Shown piece after piece: positions 16,005 to 24,527 of a DNA stretch of 64,000 nucleotides; within the stretch, counting starts at the first letter, position 1; each line of letters opens with the position of its first letter. The stretch covers positions 1 to 64,000 of the forward strand of contig JAGFIZ010000012.1 of the NCBI GenBank assembly GCA_024103135.1. The letters are read 5' to 3'. The notes beneath the pieces are model-generated. The model had not been told where the DNA came from, did no database searches, and worked only from the letters and a program-made list of their open reading frames with translations. Source of the stretch: Bradyrhizobiaceae bacterium. GTDB taxonomy: Bacteria; Bacteroidota; Ignavibacteria; Kapaibacteriales; Kapaibacteriaceae. Made by a program: the position numbers and the translations under genes.

Positions 16005-16849
16005 GGCTCAAGACTCAATAAATACAGGTAGTCTTTTGCTCTCCGATAGTCTTTCGTGATGCTATCGGAGCACAGGAAAACGCACCCACCAAAGGGATCC
16101 ATGGGAGGTTCAGGATTGTCGGCGCATTCCTCACATTCATTACCGATGAACTGCTCGGCAAGCTCGGCATCCATTTCATCCAGCTCCTGCTGGGTGAAGC
16201 CCTGTCCTGAACTTTGACCACGAAGAATCGTTCGGTATTCAGGAGCTCCCGGCTCCACGAGAATGTACTCAACGTTGCAGTCCGACACGTACGGATAGAT
16301 CACGTTTACGCAACAGTCCTCGAGGTCACACGGCACCCAAGTACCAATCGCCGATGGCAGCGGTCCTTCTGAGGTTAAGCAACTAAGATTTCCCGAAATT
16401 TGTCTTTCACGCCAACATCGGGGCTTCACGATCTTCCAGCAACCTCCTTGTCCTCCATTTGTTGTATCCGGGAAAAAGCCCATGAGGTTCTTCAATACGA
16501 GCTCACCGATCACAATCTGAAGGACGACTTCATCGGGGATGGCCGTGCAAGGAATTGGATCCAACGGTTCGATTGCAATAAGTTTTAATTCCTGACATCC
16601 GTCAGATCCACAGTACCGTCTTTTGAACACGACCTGAAAGTGACACCCGTTGAGAGGCACTGCCGCCGTATCAACCTGCGCACTATTCCAGTCGCTGGAA
16701 GCAATGTTGCATGGGTTACACGGTGTCGTGTACGATGTCGTTTCTGCCGGCATTCGGATGAGCGGTGGTGGACTCGCCGAAAGAGTGTTGCTGCACAATG
16801 TTGCGACGGTCATCACTACCAAGGCTAGGTACATCAATCGCGCGGTCAT
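16001..16849 (-). CDS. Cys-rich exported protein of unknown function
   Basis: 282 residues with signal peptide (LMYLALVVMTVATLCSNTLSA). The mature protein has many paired Cys (TTPCNPCNIAS, RRYCGSDGCQEL, CDLEDCCVNV, NECEECADN, GCVFLCSD), suggesting disulfide stabilisation or metal binding outside the cytoplasm. The C-terminal third contains an acidic helix (FTQQELDEMDAELAEQF). No recognised domain. It is translationally coupled (4-base overlaps) to the 2190-residue protein before it and the 240-residue protein after it. The Cys-rich style resembles the N-terminal half of the 2613-residue RHS protein, so it might interact with or be derived from such a protein; that is speculation. Confidence 0.65.
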   Translation of the reverse strand: MTARLMYLALVVMTVATLCSNTLSASPPPLIRMPAETTSYTTPCNPCNIASSDWNSAQVDTAAVPLNGCHFQVVFKRRYCGSDGCQELKLIAIEPLDPIPCTAIPDEVVLQIVIGELVLKNLMGFFPDTTNGGQGGCWKIVKPRCWRERQISGNLSCLTSEGPLPSAIGTWVPCDLEDCCVNVIYPYVSDCNVEYILVEPGAPEYRTILRGQSSGQGFTQQELDEMDAELAEQFIGNECEECADNPEPPMDPFGGCVFLCSDSITKDYRRAKDYLYLLSLEP

Positions 16850-19800
16850 TTCCGTTCCTCCCGAATGCGGCTCCGGTGAGTCTTCGTACTGTCAGTTCGG
16901 AGAAGCACATCCTTTGCTACCGAATCGGGGCGGATGTCTACACTATCCCGATCAAAAAGCTTGTATCTGATCCGCCGTGGATTGACGTCGAGGCGCAGCA
17001 TGTCGATGGTAGCGTCAACTCCCGTCGGAGGCATCGTCAGAGGGGCATTGAGTGAAGGCCACTGGAAACTGCGATCGAATGGATCGAGTCCGAGACTCTG
17101 CATGATGGCTTGTCCCCCTTGCGTTGCAACCGCATACTGGACACCCGGTCGGTTGATATGCATCTCTGCAATAGGGAAGACACCCCTTATCGTTTCCTTA
17201 TCCTTGCGGGCCAAGCGCCCTTCCTGGTCATACTTGAAGATCTGAGCGAAGTGCTGGTCATCGAATTGAGCGATCAATCTCATGGTAGGAGGATGGTAAA
17301 CGTAGCACATCATGGAGGCGGCCTTAGGTTGAACCTTGACATCATCAATGAGTGGTGTCGCAGACGACCCTGTGATGTCCATGCTGATCTCATTGTTGCT
17401 ACCCAGGGTCATGGCATCGACAGCTGTTCCGGGAATGACTCCCTCCACAAGACTCCATCCGTTAACTTGTGGACTTATCTTCATACTGTATGCGACGTTG
17501 TTGATCTTTAGTGAACAAGCTACTCCTGTTCCACGTGCCTTGATCCATGCCTTCACGACTAGTTCAACCTCACCATCCTGTCGCGGCGTAACTACAACAC
17601 CTGTGTTGGTGTATCCCGATCCTTCCTCTAGTGACCGTGCACCCGTATGAGCATCAGTCGCGTTGATACTGCCACTGCTAAATGTCTCATACGATTCGAA
17701 CGCTACCGTCCCATAGCGCGCATTCCGGGCAATACATTCAGGTTGACCTGTTGGCTCTGTAAAAACGACAGCCGAAGGGATTCCAATGGCGTTCTCCTCT
17801 TCAATTCGCTGATTGTGTGCGTCCCAGAGTGAGCCCGTACTAGTAGCTATCCATCCCGAGGTTGTCGTGTTCGAGTAGAAATCCGGTATGAGCATTGATG
17901 AAGCAGCAACGCCCGATGTGTGGACTGTCGAACTGGGATTGGCGATCAGGTCTGATGTAATTGCTTGCCATACTGTAGAAGTCTTCACATGCCAACGGCG
18001 TGACCTACCAAGTGAGTGTACTTGCGTTCCGCTCGCAGCGATCTCGGGGTACTCAGTCCAATCCCTCTCGTATATGTGAGCCTGCGCCGAAACGACATCT
18101 GACATTGAGGATAGGAATGGTGTAGGATCTGGCCCACTTCCCCAGGCATTCCCTACTTGTCGTATGAGAAGTGCAGGCTCCGTCAGTCGATTCGCATTTC
18201 CACACCGGAGAATTCGTACAGTACCTGTTCCTGATCCTGTGAACCCGGATGTTCTGCTCAACTCTTCGAGCTCCCACTCCTGAGCAACATCATCGAAACT
18301 CAGGACGCCTGCGGTGGCAGCCTCTCCAGAAACTGGCCCTTCGATCATAATCACGTCGGCTTGATGCAGGCCAAGCTCGGTGACATCGCTCGTGATTACT
18401 GCACCACCGGTAGCGTCCAGATCATAGTCAACACCTTCCACCGCCTTCATATCATGGCCAAAAGCCGACCCCATGCCGCCGTATACATAGTGAGCCGGAA
18501 GGGTGATATCTCTGACGTAGCCGTCGTCATCCTCCATGGCATGATACTGGTCATACGTGCGTACAACTACCGGAGTACCCGTCAACTCGTCAAATGCCTC
18601 GTTGACAGCCGTGGTGACGATGCCGTTACGAACAGCCGTCGTCTGACGCACTACCGTTGGATAGTGCAAGGTTCGTGTGACCGTAGCGATCTTCGCTGAT
18701 GTTGTTGCCACGTTCAATGTTGGGAATCCAACGTGTGCGTACGGTGCTATGACAATACCCACGATGGTAATTCCCACATCATACGGTACAGCCGCCGAGC
18801 CACTGACACTGGAATACTCGCGCGCATCGATGTGAAGTTCCTCTTCGACACCAATATGCTTCATCTGAACTTCATGCCCGGTCATCGTACTGTTCTTGAC
18901 AAGCACAGGCTTCTCCTCGTAAGGGCTATAGTAGTCATACTTCATTGACTCGACCAGGTAGGATGATCCTTGATCATACGTACCTGCGTACTTGGAAACC
19001 GCCTTTGGCTTGCCGTGCATTTCATTCGTCTTGATGACGAAACCTTGCGTTGCTGCGATCTTGTCTACTTGAATATTCACGACACCGGACATCAGCAACG
19101 GCTGGAGATCCTTTCGTTTTGATATGGGTGAGCTGCTTACTACGACTGGGTGGTCCTTGCATGTCTCAAACTCTGTGACCGTGTATCCTGGCGACGTCAC
19201 TACCTGAGCTATGCTGGTCGTTATTACTCTCGAATAGCCAACAGAAGGACCAGGCATCGCCCCAGGTGCAACAGGTCCGCCGAACTGATCAATCTCCTCT
19301 CCTGCTGTGACCCTCTCGTACCACGACTGGTCATCCTTGCTTGGCAAGAACGTAAAGAGTGGGTTCTCCTCACGAAGGCCAGGGGGCTCGTTGGTCGCAA
19401 CGCCACTAGATTTGACGACTCCGCTCTCTTCGACATCGTAGTGGTATTCAACTCCATACAATCCACCCGAAGCAGACCGGTCCTCATCGGTTGGATCTAC
19501 CTCAAGACCTTTGTCGTGAAGAAATATCCTCTTTACCCTAATTCCTCCACCGTATTTCCAAACGCAGGGGATACGAACGAATGAATAATTCAGGAATGGT
19601 ACTGGGCCAGTTCCACTATACAACGAGCTCAATGAGTTGTGACGTTCTTGCAGCTTTGTTCCAGCGTTGATCACTGACTTCCATTGTGCGATTTCACTAC
19701 GATTATCAGGATCCGGCTTGCCAGGGAGATACTTGACCTCTTGTGGGGAGCACGGTGGAAACTCACCTGATCTATTGAACAGATACTCTTTCATGAGTTC

Positions 19801-22800
19801 CGTTGGCGCAGGCGAGGATCTAAATAGAATCCGTAGACGCTCGTTACTCGTACCTGGACTCACAATGGCAACATCAGTACTATCAATTGGAGAGAAACCT
19901 GATAGGAACTCTGCACTCCTGGGTGGCCACGACACGGTGGGGGCTACATCGCAGTCGGCCGTGGGATACAGAAACTTGAAAAACAAGCGGTCATTGTCCT
20001 TGAGATACTCGTTCAACACCTTCACCACAGCTTGTGCTCCACCACGTCCAGGCAACTCCTGGTTAATATTCAGATCGACAACCATATTCCCGACCTGATC
20101 GAAGGTAACATCGTCGAGTTTCACCAATGCCATGGCTGGCTTGTTCTGTACGTACGAGTAGCTCCCCTGTTCATACTGAACGTGAATTTCCGCACCTGAC
20201 GGCAGCCCGATACGCTTCAACTGCCATGCCGCGGGATCGTACACACCACCATACGTCCCGTACGTCACACCTGCCACAGTCTTCTGTGAATGGTGAAGCC
20301 TCTTATGCAGGTACGATTCCGGCATCGTGTTGACGTACTCTCCCCATGCGTTGGCCAGGGTCGGGTCGTAGTGGGGATTTTGTACGGCTTTGTTGGCGTC
20401 GGGATCGGTTGTAGTGAACATCTCGCCATAGGACTCTGCCGCATTCCATACTGAATTCAGCCCGACGTCCCTATCCCAGTAGAAGTCGTTATAATCATCA
20501 AGTGGGTACTCGTAGTGGAAGACATACGGAGATATCGTCTGGTTTCTTACTGCACCATAGTCCGTCCAGAGCCGCTTCAGGGTAAGTTTCCCGTGCTGCC
20601 CTAGGTTGACATACTTACCGATACCCGAACCGTCAACAGCTTCCGTCGTGAGGTAGTATGCTGAATTGAGTAGTCCTGTTGCCCAGTAGATATCGTCCCA
20701 TTCTTGTTGATCATAGTACACTGACTCCCATGTACTCTCATTCCAATACTTATCCTCCACCTGCTTTGCACCCCTACGACTCATGAGTTCATAGGTGTAC
20801 TCCATATTGACGGTTTGAAGGATCTCTGTGTATTCGCCCGCGTCGTTCTTCGCAATGAGTACGATCTTCTCAAGGCGTTCAGACTTATTCTTGCGTGTAT
20901 TTTTGTTTACCCAGGATGGAGTTACTTGTATCCGCTGTGTTCGCCCAAGGAACCCTTTCCCGCCAAGATACTTGTTCTCGAAAGGGGCTGACGGTGCGCC
21001 GTCAAGCGAGGTAGGTAGTGTCTTGCCTGGCTGCGGGAATCTACCACTAATATCTTCTGTCGAATACTCTCCAGCATCGTATACTCTCTTCAGCCCGGTG
21101 AATGCTTCATATGCATCCAGGCGTTCTTGGTCGGAACCGCTAATATCAACTGTTTCACCGCCGATTGTAATTTGCTGATGTTTTGTTTTATTAGTAATGA
21201 AGAGGGCTACGTGGGTCTTAGTTTCTATTGCTGAGACGTAGTACAACTCCTTCTCCCCCATCTTCACATGCGAACGATCATCATAGGTTTTCGATATTTC
21301 TCCCTCATTGTAAGAGTACCCCATGTATGGGGTGCGCCAAGAATACCATTCGCGCGGGTCTTTGTTCGGCATTGGCGTTTTTAGTTGAGTGCCTGCCGCA
21401 CGCCTATAACGCAATGATACATACCCGCCAAGGTCATCTAGCCCAGGACCTTCATCGCCTAGATCTACATAATCGGGTGTATATATCTCCGTTAGGAGGA
21501 AGGTATGGGCGTATGGCGCGGCACGATACTCCTGGACTCTGCTGCCTTTCACTCGGTCAAGCGGATATCGCACCAGTCTATTGTTGTGTGCGACATTGTT
21601 GCGAGCACTGCTTCCCGTGTAGGTGATGTCTAACTCTGCCCTGGAGTATACGGGCAGGCCATACACATAGGTTACTCCATTGGGATTAGTCACACTGACC
21701 TCACCAATTCCATCCTTGATGCCAGCCTCGTTGCGGTCAATGAAGGCATCCGTAGGCAGAGTAGAACTCTTGGGATAACGCCACGGCGTAATCGACGAAT
21801 CGCAAGACCACCCAGTTCTTGCGGAAGGATGCGCAATCAGTTCCGCATTCGTTCTGAATGATACGGCGTTCGACACTTTAGGCTTTTCTCCTTCAGCAGT
21901 CGGCAAAGCCCGCGACAACCCGGTGCTGGGTAATGATATTGAAAAGCCGCTAGATCCGCTCATTGTAATAAATGGAGCTAGGAGTCCATCGGTTTGAGAG
22001 TACCGTACACTATTTGACAACTCCCCTGATGTTCGGAGGAACACATTCTGATGATTTCCGTAGGTACCGCTGCTGGTAAACGACGAATATGACGATGCAC
22101 TGCCTGCCAATTGCAGTGCATCTACGCTTTGATTGCCAACAGCCAGACTCGCCGAGCCACCTATACTAAACTCACCGACCCCTGCACCAATCTCTGCGCC
22201 AATGGTGAGTGATCCATTCACGGACTCCATAGGCGTCGGGCCAGTGTAACCAATTGATTGATGGACAATACGCGCACTTCCGTTAACACCATGACCCTGG
22301 AAGTAGAAGGCATCGGTCATTGCATACGAAGGAGACAGGTACCGATCCCTACTACTGAAGTCATTATCCCTGTCCCTGCTGACATCATATACGACATTAT
22401 CATCCTCCCCACTTCCTTCCGCTGCGTACATCATGCCATAGCCGTGACGTGTGTCTTGATCGTCGGTACTATGTATGGAGAGTGATCCACGTATGCCACC
22501 GTGGCCTCCGATCATCACAGGCAAGCCTGGTGTAAAGTCCACCGTGCCCCCGAATGAGACGCTAACTGATGCCGACACCGAATTAGCGTTGATCGACGGC
22601 GCCGTATACGACACAAGGCTACGTCCAACGAAATCACCAACCCCACCGTATAGAGAGCCGATTATTCCGGACGTGCGAGTATTGTCTTTAGCCTTGGCCA
22701 ACTTTCTATCTCTAGAAGCAAGTGCCTGCGCCAGAGTTGGAGGACCCGCATAATTCGGCACCTGCGAAGACGTATAATTATGCGTCTCTTTTGATGATAG

Positions 22801-23418
22801 AGTTTTCACTGCATACGCTGCCACACTTTTCCAGTCAGGTCTCGCTGTAAATCGCGTCTGACCGTTTTGTGTGCGCCAATTCAGCGATAGAAAGTTGCCA
22901 AGTGAAATAGCAAAGCCGGAGGTGACACTATAGCCGACCATCGAATTGAATGTGTGAGCCTGATCGAAGGAAAAGACGTCGTGACTTGCTGCTTGCAACG
23001 TGCCGACAACTCCGATGACCCATGTCACAACCGACTCCTGCTTGTTGGAGTAGTTTATCGCCACCCCATTATCGTCATCGGGGAGGCCACGTACAGACCT
23101 GTTAATTGCTCCGGCGTTCAAAGACCACCCATGCCCAACCCAAGACGCGTCATCCTCCAGTCCCCCGCCGCTATGATACGTCAGTGTGATTGGGTAAGAG
23201 CTGCCGTTAGGCCCTGGCACCTCCATAATCGGCAGATTATAGGTAAACTGGCCAGTGAACTCATTCACCATGCCAGTGGTACCAATGGGCTCAAATGAAC
23301 TAAATTCTGGTTGTACAGGGCCAGAAGTAAGGGCATAGGCAGCGATGGGAGCCATCATTTCCGTCAACATCACGCTGCAAATCGTGATACCACACAACTT
23401 TCGAAATACTCGTTTCAT
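16846..23418 (-). CDS. Giant SpvB/RHS-shell-like exported protein
   Basis: 2190 residues. Signal peptide at about 1-30 (ITICSVMLTEMMAPIAAYA). Residues about 38-115 carry the start of Bacteroidota RHS/SpvB-like shell proteins: FEPIGTTGMVNEFTGQFTYN, LPIMEVPGPNGSSYPITLTY, HSGGGLEDDASWVGHGWSL. The C-terminal region has a carbohydrate-binding-like sandwich (about 1930-2050: VVKAWIKARGTGVACSLKI, LIDDVKVQPKAASM) followed by FKYDQEGRLARKDKETIRGV, a single YD-type repeat. It ends about 75 residues later with no RHS core and no toxin tip. I read it as a companion shell or scaffold to the 2613-residue protein. It starts directly after the stop of the upstream lipoprotein gene and overlaps the next by 4 bases. 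Confidence 0.75.
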   Translation of the reverse strand: MKRVFRKLCGITICSVMLTEMMAPIAAYALTSGPVQPEFSSFEPIGTTGMVNEFTGQFTYNLPIMEVPGPNGSSYPITLTYHSGGGLEDDASWVGHGWSLNAGAINRSVRGLPDDDNGVAINYSNKQESVVTWVIGVVGTLQAASHDVFSFDQAHTFNSMVGYSVTSGFAISLGNFLSLNWRTQNGQTRFTARPDWKSVAAYAVKTLSSKETHNYTSSQVPNYAGPPTLAQALASRDRKLAKAKDNTRTSGIIGSLYGGVGDFVGRSLVSYTAPSINANSVSASVSVSFGGTVDFTPGLPVMIGGHGGIRGSLSIHSTDDQDTRHGYGMMYAAEGSGEDDNVVYDVSRDRDNDFSSRDRYLSPSYAMTDAFYFQGHGVNGSARIVHQSIGYTGPTPMESVNGSLTIGAEIGAGVGEFSIGGSASLAVGNQSVDALQLAGSASSYSSFTSSGTYGNHQNVFLRTSGELSNSVRYSQTDGLLAPFITMSGSSGFSISLPSTGLSRALPTAEGEKPKVSNAVSFRTNAELIAHPSARTGWSCDSSITPWRYPKSSTLPTDAFIDRNEAGIKDGIGEVSVTNPNGVTYVYGLPVYSRAELDITYTGSSARNNVAHNNRLVRYPLDRVKGSRVQEYRAAPYAHTFLLTEIYTPDYVDLGDEGPGLDDLGGYVSLRYRRAAGTQLKTPMPNKDPREWYSWRTPYMGYSYNEGEISKTYDDRSHVKMGEKELYYVSAIETKTHVALFITNKTKHQQITIGGETVDISGSDQERLDAYEAFTGLKRVYDAGEYSTEDISGRFPQPGKTLPTSLDGAPSAPFENKYLGGKGFLGRTQRIQVTPSWVNKNTRKNKSERLEKIVLIAKNDAGEYTEILQTVNMEYTYELMSRRGAKQVEDKYWNESTWESVYYDQQEWDDIYWATGLLNSAYYLTTEAVDGSGIGKYVNLGQHGKLTLKRLWTDYGAVRNQTISPYVFHYEYPLDDYNDFYWDRDVGLNSVWNAAESYGEMFTTTDPDANKAVQNPHYDPTLANAWGEYVNTMPESYLHKRLHHSQKTVAGVTYGTYGGVYDPAAWQLKRIGLPSGAEIHVQYEQGSYSYVQNKPAMALVKLDDVTFDQVGNMVVDLNINQELPGRGGAQAVVKVLNEYLKDNDRLFFKFLYPTADCDVAPTVSWPPRSAEFLSGFSPIDSTDVAIVSPGTSNERLRILFRSSPAPTELMKEYLFNRSGEFPPCSPQEVKYLPGKPDPDNRSEIAQWKSVINAGTKLQERHNSLSSLYSGTGPVPFLNYSFVRIPCVWKYGGGIRVKRIFLHDKGLEVDPTDEDRSASGGLYGVEYHYDVEESGVVKSSGVATNEPPGLREENPLFTFLPSKDDQSWYERVTAGEEIDQFGGPVAPGAMPGPSVGYSRVITTSIAQVVTSPGYTVTEFETCKDHPVVVSSSPISKRKDLQPLLMSGVVNIQVDKIAATQGFVIKTNEMHGKPKAVSKYAGTYDQGSSYLVESMKYDYYSPYEEKPVLVKNSTMTGHEVQMKHIGVEEELHIDAREYSSVSGSAAVPYDVGITIVGIVIAPYAHVGFPTLNVATTSAKIATVTRTLHYPTVVRQTTAVRNGIVTTAVNEAFDELTGTPVVVRTYDQYHAMEDDDGYVRDITLPAHYVYGGMGSAFGHDMKAVEGVDYDLDATGGAVITSDVTELGLHQADVIMIEGPVSGEAATAGVLSFDDVAQEWELEELSRTSGFTGSGTGTVRILRCGNANRLTEPALLIRQVGNAWGSGPDPTPFLSSMSDVVSAQAHIYERDWTEYPEIAASGTQVHSLGRSRRWHVKTSTVWQAITSDLIANPSSTVHTSGVAASSMLIPDFYSNTTTSGWIATSTGSLWDAHNQRIEEENAIGIPSAVVFTEPTGQPECIARNARYGTVAFESYETFSSGSINATDAHTGARSLEEGSGYTNTGVVVTPRQDGEVELVVKAWIKARGTGVACSLKINNVAYSMKISPQVNGWSLVEGVIPGTAVDAMTLGSNNEISMDITGSSATPLIDDVKVQPKAASMMCYVYHPPTMRLIAQFDDQHFAQIFKYDQEGRLARKDKETIRGVFPIAEMHINRPGVQYAVATQGGQAIMQSLGLDPFDRSFQWPSLNAPLTMPPTGVDATIDMLRLDVNPRRIRYKLFDRDSVDIRPDSVAKDVLLRTDSTKTHRSRIREERK

Positions 23419-24006
23419 TTACATATGCCTTGGTTGTACGCGTTGAATATTGACAGGTCGTAAATCCCAGCGAATCAGACCATGGTGAAAGATGTCGTCT
23501 TTGAAGAGTACATGGCAATCTTGCATATTGGCAAGGGCATCTTCAGTACAAGCCAAGGTGAGATAGACATCAACTGATTGGCGTAGACCCTGGGTTTGTA
23601 CCAGCTGCGATCCTGCAACATGGATCACAGAATCTCCAGACCAGAGTTCCACTAGATCCGCCCAATGAAATGACAGATCGGCCATCCGCTGAGAATACTC
23701 ACCCAGCGATGTGACTCCTTCGAATGATGCGTCTGGCAGGCCACCGCTTTGTGAGGTGACGCGAACGCGAGCGACGACCATATCCGTTACGGATGAGTCC
23801 CGCAAGACCCTCCAACAATGAGGCAAGACGGTCAGTGAATATGTCATGCCTGACCTGTGCACCTCCGCATGAAGACCACTCTCGGGCGAGCACAACCACT
23901 CTGAATACTCGTCAACGCTCATCTCCGACTGTCTACATGACAATACCAGTGACACAACTCCCAGAGTTGTGATGCATAACAACAGTTGCCTAACTCTAGT
24001 GATCAA
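23419..24006 (-). CDS. Lipoprotein of unknown function
   Basis: 195 residues. Signal peptide with lipobox LSC (Cys24 in VVSLVLSCRQS), predicting a lipid-anchored protein. The rest alternates short hydrophobic strands (YSLTVLPHCWRVL, DMVVARVRVTSQSG, SVDVYLTLACTEDALANM) and could be a compact beta-rich domain; I recognise no family. It sits between the Skp-like gene (4-base overlap) and the giant 2190-residue protein, whose ATG follows its TAA without a gap. The lipid anchor suggests a periplasmic or outer-membrane accessory for handling the giant exported proteins. Confidence 0.6.
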   Translation of the reverse strand: MITRVRQLLLCITTLGVVSLVLSCRQSEMSVDEYSEWLCSPESGLHAEVHRSGMTYSLTVLPHCWRVLRDSSVTDMVVARVRVTSQSGGLPDASFEGVTSLGEYSQRMADLSFHWADLVELWSGDSVIHVAGSQLVQTQGLRQSVDVYLTLACTEDALANMQDCHVLFKDDIFHHGLIRWDLRPVNIQRVQPRHM

Positions 24007-24527
24007 TGCCGCCGGAACTCGTTGTGATAGGATCGCTGTAGTTCGCTCAGGACTTCAGCAGTAAGATCGGTATTTTCTGTGCCATGGAGAACAAAATCCT
24101 CGTCGGTGACAGCGATAATGAGGTCGACCTTATTGTGCTTTGCCACAACCTCGCATGCACTTCTGATGTATGACAGTACTTCCTTGCCCATGATAGCCTT
24201 TTCCTCTTCGTGACGCTGTTCGCTAGCCTGAACGTATCGACGAATATTGTCCTCTCTTTCAGCAAGGGCATTCGGATCTCCAACATTGACACGACGGACA
24301 AGCGAATCAATATTCTCCTGCAGACTCTGCTGTCTTCTACGTAGGTATGCTGATGCATCCACCGCACCTTGATACTTTTCCATAATATCTGGCAACATGA
24401 CATAACAGCACCGTTGGCTACTTCTACTCTTGAAGAACACTAACGAGCACAAAATGATAGCACAAACGCTTAGAACAATACTGAGAATAGATACAGTTTT
24501 CAAGGAACATTTATGGTAGGTGTACAA
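24003..24527 (-). CDS. OmpH/Skp-like exported coiled-coil protein
   Basis: 174 residues. One N-terminal hydrophobic segment (ILSIVLSVCAIILCSLVFF) acts as a signal or anchor. Residues about 45-130 are strongly helical and charged (YLRRRQQSLQENIDSLVRRV, REDNIRRYVQASEQRHEEEK), followed by the OmpH-type end: SACEVVAKHNKVDLIIAVTD with TENTDLTAEVLSELQR. This matches the Skp (OmpH) family, trimeric periplasmic chaperones that hold unfolded outer-membrane proteins. A private Skp-like chaperone in an operon of two giant exported proteins makes sense as an export helper. It overlaps the FG-GAP gene by 17 bases and the next lipoprotein by 4. Confidence 0.7.
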   Translation of the reverse strand: MYTYHKCSLKTVSILSIVLSVCAIILCSLVFFKSRSSQRCCYVMLPDIMEKYQGAVDASAYLRRRQQSLQENIDSLVRRVNVGDPNALAEREDNIRRYVQASEQRHEEEKAIMGKEVLSYIRSACEVVAKHNKVDLIIAVTDEDFVLHGTENTDLTAEVLSELQRSYHNEFRRH

